In this document: in pieces, positions 59,942 through 64,000 of the stretch
Position numbering within the stretch: the first letter of the stretch is position 1
Layout of the letters: each line of letters opens with the position of its first letter
Made by a program: the position numbers and the translations under genes
Notes under the pieces: model-generated
Seen by the model: the letters and a program-made list of their open reading frames with translations, nothing else
What the model was told of the DNA's origin: nothing
Databases searched by the model: none
Source: JBAIYU01 sp036763085
GTDB lineage: Bacteria; Bacillota; Negativicutes; DSM-1736; Dendrosporobacteraceae
Length of the DNA stretch: 64,000 nucleotides
Assembly (NCBI RefSeq): GCF_036763085.1
Contig: NZ_JBAIYU010000010.1
Span: 620,001 to 684,000 of the forward strand
Direction of reading: 5' to 3'

Positions 59942-61909
59942 CTAGTTTAAATTATTTCCGTTTTTGATTCGCCACCAGGAAACAGCACGCAAACAATCTA
60001 TCTCTTTAGTCAACCGTTCCCATTTAGGCTCTTCAGCTTTAGTATCGCTTACAATTGCTTCTGGGACATTATCCTCTGTCTTGCCAATGTAATCACTAGT
60101 TATCCAAAACCCGTAATTAACACCGAAGTTATTAGATTTGGTAAGACTCTTCCCTACTGAATAATAAGTAAATCCTTTAGGCGCAACCAACTCAATTAGG
60201 GTTGGTGCGATATTAATATGACTACCCGCTGTTTTTTCGGGAAAGATGTTTTTGTTAATACCATTTCCATAAACCACAAACGGAATGCCATAACGCTCAT
60301 ACATACTAGGATTTGTATCGATGTTTAATCGATCGGCATGGTCACCAACAATAAGAAAAAGACTGTCTGGATATTTAGTCCGTACTCGCTGAACAAATTC
60401 GCTCATAACTTTATCGGCATACCAAAAATGGCCTAATTGCTTTATCAATTCCTGATTATTTCTATGTCTTTCGGGTAGTCCTGCTATAAGACTGGCTTGA
60501 TCAAAACCCTCTTCTGCCAGATTAACAGTATACGGAGCATGATTAGAAACTGTAAGGATAACGTTAAAGGTCGATTTATCGTCCTCGATTCCCGAAAATG
60601 CGGCATCGAGTAGGTATTTATCATCAGCACCCCATACATTACCCTTACTGCTATTATAATCGCCGCTTCCATAGAATTCTTCAAAGCCTTGTGCCATTGA
60701 GAAATCCTTTATACGTTCCCAGGAACTTGGTCCAGCATACCAAAACCGTGGTTTATAGCCCAATTTTTTCATTTGAGGAGCTATTGCAGTTGGGAATTTT
60801 TCTCTATATCCTTCAGGAATACAGTTCAAGTAAAGATTGGCATCAGTAAAACCAGTTGTAACTCCCAATACTCCAGAAATGGTACTCATTCCATTTGGAA
60901 GCATAGTCCGCACATAGGCCGCATCGTCCTGGCTGATAATGTTTTTCAGACCGTTAGCGATATTCAGGTCTTTATATTGGGACAGCAGCGGCCAATTTGC
61001 GTAGCTCTCGGCAATTATAAGAAAAATGTGCCTAGGCCTTTCTACCTTGGGACCGTGCGCTTTTTTCTCCAAGTAATCGTCTAAATTGGCCGTTTCTATT
61101 TTCCGTCCGGCTAATGACTCCCCGTATTCCGTCATTTTTTCCGAAGAAAATGCTAAACCAGTTGAACTGCGCATTCTTTCATGCAGTTCATAGGCTCGAT
61201 ATAAAGCTTGCATATCATCAAGAACAGCCTCATTCAAAAGCTGATCTTTTGTAACTCCGGAGTTCTCCCAATCTACGTTATAGGCATATGTCATGCTCCC
61301 ACCAAACCGGACAAAAATTACTATGTAATATATTACAAGCAGGAATACTGCCCGGGTGCTGATATTCAAATACCAGCGTGAAAACCTTGGTAAATGTATT
61401 ACGCCAAGCTCCAGCCACCCTTTCAATAAATAGCGGAGAATCCAGGCGGTTATAGCAGTCATGACAAGCCGAGAAGCCAAATTATATTGTTCGATTAATG
61501 TGTAAAATAGTGCGTACACATCATCTTGAAAAGTATTGAAAATTAGTTGGTTAAAACCCATATGAAATTGTTCATAATAGGGTATTCTGGCATAAAACAA
61601 TAAACTTAGCAGACTCAAATAACCGGTTCCTATCAATAACCGCAGTCTGCAGTTTTGCTGCTTGAAAATAAATTGCAGACTACAACAGAGAATAAAAGAT
61701 ACTAAAGCTAAAATACCTGCGCTTTTTAAGCTAATACGCAAACCATAATACAAGGCTACTGCAACATCGCCCACTGCAGTCATATCACCCATGTATGTAT
61801 GCATTACTGCAATAAAGCCGATGCGAAAAAGACACATAACTGCCAAAACAAATAACAGCAGCTTGAAATCCTGCTGTAGATTTTCGTAAAACCTTTCCCA
61901 GCTAATCAA
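59942..61909 (-). CDS. LtaS-type sulfatase-domain membrane phosphotransferase
   Basis: 655-aa protein: five N-terminal helices (residues about 15-200) and a C-terminal alkaline-phosphatase/sulfatase domain with HIFLIIAESYANW (metal Glu), the candidate nucleophile in PNGMSTISGVLGV, the DDKYLLDAAF segment, and metal ligands in VGDHADRLN and SHINIAPTLIEL. LtaS-like enzymes transfer glycerol phosphate or phosphoethanolamine onto envelope polymers. In a diderm the substrate may be lipid A or periplasmic glucan instead of lipoteichoic acid; not decidable by eye. Confidence 0.85.
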   Translation of the reverse strand: MISWERFYENLQQDFKLLLFVLAVMCLFRIGFIAVMHTYMGDMTAVGDVAVALYYGLRISLKSAGILALVSFILCCSLQFIFKQQNCRLRLLIGTGYLSLLSLLFYARIPYYEQFHMGFNQLIFNTFQDDVYALFYTLIEQYNLASRLVMTAITAWILRYLLKGWLELGVIHLPRFSRWYLNISTRAVFLLVIYYIVIFVRFGGSMTYAYNVDWENSGVTKDQLLNEAVLDDMQALYRAYELHERMRSSTGLAFSSEKMTEYGESLAGRKIETANLDDYLEKKAHGPKVERPRHIFLIIAESYANWPLLSQYKDLNIANGLKNIISQDDAAYVRTMLPNGMSTISGVLGVTTGFTDANLYLNCIPEGYREKFPTAIAPQMKKLGYKPRFWYAGPSSWERIKDFSMAQGFEEFYGSGDYNSSKGNVWGADDKYLLDAAFSGIEDDKSTFNVILTVSNHAPYTVNLAEEGFDQASLIAGLPERHRNNQELIKQLGHFWYADKVMSEFVQRVRTKYPDSLFLIVGDHADRLNIDTNPSMYERYGIPFVVYGNGINKNIFPEKTAGSHINIAPTLIELVAPKGFTYYSVGKSLTKSNNFGVNYGFWITSDYIGKTEDNVPEAIVSDTKAEEPKWERLTKEIDCLRAVSWWRIKNGNNLN

Positions 61910-61972
61910 GAAAATGAACTCCCTTTCGTTATGCTTAATAAAATATTATAAAAGGAACTAGTTAATAAAAAT

Positions 61973-62016
61973 AACCTCCCAAAGTTTCAGCCCATGGCTG
62001 AGAACTCTAGGAGGTT
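61973..62016 (-). terminator. terminator of larE
   Basis: Outer stem AACCTCC/GGAGGTT (61973-61979 with 62010-62016), inner TTTCAGCCC/GGCTGA pairing, T-rich tail on the minus strand. Confidence 0.75.
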
Positions 62017-62070
62017 TCGACTTTTTTTTACAATTTCCTCTTTTTTGTTGCAGATAATGCTAACGAAAGG

Positions 62071-62883
62071 TTACTTATTTAAAACTTCATTCATACTGCC
62101 AGTCCGATAACCTTGCAAGTCCAATACTACAAAAGTAAAACCTAGCTTTTTCAACTCAGAGGTTATTGCTGCTGCAGTATTAGGCTGTGCTAAAACAGGG
62201 ATATCCTGGGACGATACTTCAATTCGTGCCATGTTGCCATGATGCCTCACTCTAATCTGATTTGAACAAAACTTACGAACAAAAGCTTCGGCAAATTCAA
62301 CTTGCTTTAATCGCTCAGCCGTTACAGGCAAACCGTAAACAATTCTTGAGGACAGACAAGCGGCGCTAGGTTTATCCCAAGTCGGAAGACCCCATTGCTG
62401 AGATATCTCCCTGATTTCGGCTTTGGTAAGACCTGCTTCAAGAAGAGGGCTCCTAACACCTGCCATTTCTTCTACGGCCTGTAATCCTGGACGATAATCA
62501 GAGGTATCATCTGCGTTTGAACCCTCTAATACCCATTCATAGCCTTGCGCCTTACCCCATACAGCAATTGCTCCTAACCGCTGTTTTTTGCAGTAGTAAC
62601 AGCGTTTTGCATCATTAGCTACGAAGTCAGTACTTTCTAATTCACTTATATTGAGCAGCTGATGCTTAATCCCAATATTATCCGCAAATTCTATAGCTTC
62701 ACTGCGTTCACTTTCAGGCAGAGTTTCAGAGCAAGCAGTGACGGCAATAGCTTTATCGCCAACAGCTCTAGCAGCTGCTGCAGCCAGAAATGTACTGTCA
62801 ACCCCGCCGGAAAAAGCTACAACAACACTGCCGCACTCTTTTATCAATTCAAGAAGTTTAGTAATTTTAGTATCTAGACTCAT
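62071..62883 (-). CDS. larE: LarE, sacrificial sulfur transferase for the nickel-pincer cofactor
   Basis: 270-aa PP-loop ATPase. The PP-loop SGGVDST is at residues 25-31; C95 and C98 lie in KRCYYCKK; C176 in PSAACLSS is at the exact place of the sacrificial Cys176 of Lactobacillus LarE. LarE adds sulfur to the pyridinium precursor of the lactate racemase cofactor. larA, larB and larC are not in the window. ATG 62883 with AGGAGG is chosen over the longer frame from 62913. Upstream lies an unusual two-hairpin region. Confidence 0.9.
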   Translation of the reverse strand: MSLDTKITKLLELIKECGSVVVAFSGGVDSTFLAAAAARAVGDKAIAVTACSETLPESERSEAIEFADNIGIKHQLLNISELESTDFVANDAKRCYYCKKQRLGAIAVWGKAQGYEWVLEGSNADDTSDYRPGLQAVEEMAGVRSPLLEAGLTKAEIREISQQWGLPTWDKPSAACLSSRIVYGLPVTAERLKQVEFAEAFVRKFCSNQIRVRHHGNMARIEVSSQDIPVLAQPNTAAAITSELKKLGFTFVVLDLQGYRTGSMNEVLNK

Positions 62884-62925
62884 TTTTTCCTCCTGATTAA
62901 TCCGAACCTTCACATTTTTTTGTAA

Positions 62926-63050
62926 GACTTGATTCAGATGGAGTTGCCTGTGCCCCTCGGGTATACCTCCCTGAATCTTAGTCGCTCTTATCCAGAGACT
63001 TAGCCGCTCGCCTGTGCCATTTGGGTAAAAGCGGATTAGTCATCGGATAA
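62926..63050. ncRNA. two-hairpin structured RNA candidate upstream of larE
   Basis: Two long hairpins with a shared plan: outer stem GACT/AGTC, a variable middle stem, and an apical region with the common string GCCTGTGCC, four variable bases, then GGGTA. Hairpin A spans 62926-62983 and hairpin B 62997-63041; B is further closed by TTATCC/GGATAA (about 62988-62993 with 63045-63050). The variable stem bases differ but still pair, which argues for RNA. It could act as larE leader (minus strand) or as a small plus-strand RNA ending at the hairpin at 63086. Known class not recognised. Confidence 0.6.
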
Positions 63051-63085
63051 ATTTAAAATTCGCCTCCAATAGGCAAACCACCTTC

Positions 63086-63114
63086 TTGTAGGTAAATTTC
63101 CTACAAGTTTTTTT
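63086..63114. promoter_or_regulatory. palindrome shared with the cbiM region; also terminator-like on the plus strand
   Basis: The minus strand carries GTAGGAAATTTACCTACAA (63086-63104), identical over 19 bp to the site upstream of cbiM. On the plus strand the longer stem CTTGTAGG/CCTACAAG (63085-63092 with 63100-63107) is followed by TTTTTTT (63108-63114), so it can also end a plus-strand transcript. Confidence 0.6.
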
Positions 63115-63129
63115 GTCTTCTAAAAAAAT

Positions 63130-63159
63130 AAAAACTAAGGATATTACTCCTTAGTTTTT
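63130..63159 (-). terminator. terminator of metY
   Basis: AAAAACTAAGG/CCTTAGTTTTT stem (63130-63140 with 63149-63159), 8-nt loop, T run on the minus strand, 5 bp after the metY stop. Confidence 0.88.
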
Positions 63160-63164
63160 ATTTT

Positions 63165-64000
63165 CTATTTTGCGGCTGCTAATGCTTGCTCAAGGTCGGC
63201 AATTATATCTGCACTATCCTCTATGCCAACTGAAAGGCGAATCATATCATCAGGCACACCAGCTTTTGTACGTTGCTCAGAAGTAAGCTGCGAATGGGTA
63301 GTGCTGGCTGGGTGAATAACGAGTGACTTTGCGTCACCGACATTAGCCAGCAATGAAAACAGTTTCAAAGAATCGATAAACTTCTTGCCAGCTTCAAGTC
63401 CGCCTTTGATTCCGAAGGTTAAGATAGCCCCCGCTCCTTTAGGCAGATATTTTTTAGCAAAATTATTATTAGGATCGGTTTCAAGACTAGGGTAATTGAC
63501 CCAGCCAACTTGCTCATGGCTTGCTAAAAATTTAGCTACGGCAAGTGTATTCTGACAATGTCTTTCCATACGCAAATGTAAGGTTTCTAGTCCCTGCAAT
63601 AACTGAAAACTATTGAACGGGCTTATCGTTGCTCCTAAGTCACGCAATATTTGAATACGCAAGCGAATAATATACGCGAGTTCTCCTAAAGCAGTTGTAT
63701 AGCTAAGGCCATGATAGCTTGGATCTTCATCGCTTAATAAAGGAAACTTCCCATTCGCCCAGTTAAACTTGCCACTATCAACAACTACGCCACCCATCGA
63801 TGTTCCATGCCCGCCAATAAACTTAGTTGCTGAGTGAACAACTATATCCGCTCCGTGCTCAAATGGACGGCAGAGATATGGCGTTGCTAAGGTATTATCG
63901 ATGATAAGCGGAATTCCGCTTTCATGAGCTACATTAGCCACTGCAGTAATATCTAGAATATCAATTTTAGGGTTGCCGATGGTTTCAGCATAAACAGCTT
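63165..64000 (-). CDS. metY: O-acetylhomoserine sulfhydrylase MetY (N-terminus outside window)
   Basis: C-terminal about 278 residues of a Cys/Met-family PLP enzyme. The open frame continues to the window edge (AVYAETIGNPKIDILDITAVANVAHESGIPL), so the Met at 63941 is internal and not the start. The PLP lysine is in VVHSATKFIGGHG; the insertion around NGKFPLLSDEDPSYHGLSY is typical of OAH sulfhydrylases, not cystathionine enzymes. It makes homocysteine directly from O-acetylhomoserine and sulfide. Family length is about 425 aa, so roughly 150 residues are missing. Confidence 0.9.
   Translation of the reverse strand, partial: AVYAETIGNPKIDILDITAVANVAHESGIPLIIDNTLATPYLCRPFEHGADIVVHSATKFIGGHGTSMGGVVVDSGKFNWANGKFPLLSDEDPSYHGLSYTTALGELAYIIRLRIQILRDLGATISPFNSFQLLQGLETLHLRMERHCQNTLAVAKFLASHEQVGWVNYPSLETDPNNNFAKKYLPKGAGAILTFGIKGGLEAGKKFIDSLKLFSLLANVGDAKSLVIHPASTTHSQLTSEQRTKAGVPDDMIRLSVGIEDSADIIADLEQALAAAK

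Noticed and set aside
60484..61084. Several open frames opposite the sulfatase gene, and similar frames opposite other long genes
   Set aside because: They lie antisense to well-conserved genes, have no ribosome sites and no family features.
62985..62996. S-box-like string CTCTTATCCAGAG on the plus strand near larE
   Set aside because: Only the first helix motif of a SAM riboswitch matches. The core GGACTGGCCCGATGA and GGCAACC blocks are missing, and no gene follows on the plus strand.

Overview
The window looks like chromosomal DNA of a spore-forming, anaerobic, diderm Firmicute, most likely Negativicutes, family Sporomusaceae (genus not resolvable by eye). Sporulation is suggested by an alpha/beta-type SASP (59659-59883) and ricT/yaaT. 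An outer membrane is suggested by an RcpA/CpaC secretin in the Tad locus, which a monoderm would not need. Anaerobic life is suggested by a probable selenocysteine peroxiredoxin, an electron-confurcating lactate dehydrogenase (lctBCD), a fold-III lysine/ornithine decarboxylase of the Selenomonas type, and nickel uptake plus larE. The DNA is AT-rich. I see no rRNA, tRNA, transposase, phage gene or CRISPR array.

Layout. 1-5.2 kb: the conserved block yaaO-tmk-yaaR-holB-ricT-yabB, as near the Bacillus origin but without yaaQ and yabA. 5.4-9.6 kb: DUF192, a TIGR03943/permease pair and a ZnuCB-type metal ABC transporter behind a 35-bp perfect Fur-family-like palindrome. 9.7-19.7 kb: a Tad/Flp pilus locus (rcpC-rcpA-tadZ-tadB-degS-like kinase-flp-tadE-tadG-tadA-tadC). 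19.9-20.0 kb: three perfect DnaA boxes. 20-22.9 kb: lysine/ornithine decarboxylase and cca. 22.9-24 kb: an unexplained repeat-rich gap, then the selenoprotein peroxiredoxin gene, whose in-frame TGA hides it from ordinary ORF calling. 24-25.4 kb: a Cys-Tyr-Pro repeat protein, a CPBP protease and a 38-aa microprotein. 25.5-29 kb: a TAXI-type TRAP transporter. 29.3-32.7 kb: lctBCD. 33-35.9 kb: a membrane acyltransferase-like protein and a two-component system. 36-39.4 kb: DUF3842, the nickel-binding protein CooT and the ECF transporter CbiMQO. 39.5-42.1 kb: Fur-box-controlled DUF3793, small proteins and cysK. 42.3-49.8 kb: a SAM-riboswitch-controlled methionine/cysteine operon (aminotransferase, metQ, metN, metI, metQ, two Cys/Met PLP enzymes, duplicated DUF2292). 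50-52.4 kb: two tandem biotin synthases behind a BirA-like operator, then a long palindromic element. 52.4-61.9 kb: a 2-hydroxyacid dehydrogenase, LysR, an orphan sensor kinase, a hydrolase-fold protein, an FNT channel, an MFS exporter, the SASP and an LtaS-type sulfatase. 62-64 kb: larE with an unusual two-hairpin leader region, and metY running off the window.

Themes. Sulfur: cysK, the S-box operon and metY. Nickel: cooT, cbiMQO and larE; the last two loci share an identical 19-bp sequence containing a 17-bp inverted-repeat core about 200 bp upstream of their start codons. Lactate: lctBCD, with larE for lactate racemase cofactor. The most interesting items are the selenoprotein with its SECIS hairpin, the two-hairpin RNA-like region next to larE with the shared nickel-gene palindrome, the DnaA-box cluster upstream of the pilus operon, and the Tad locus that carries its own DegS-type kinase beside a receiver-domain TadZ.
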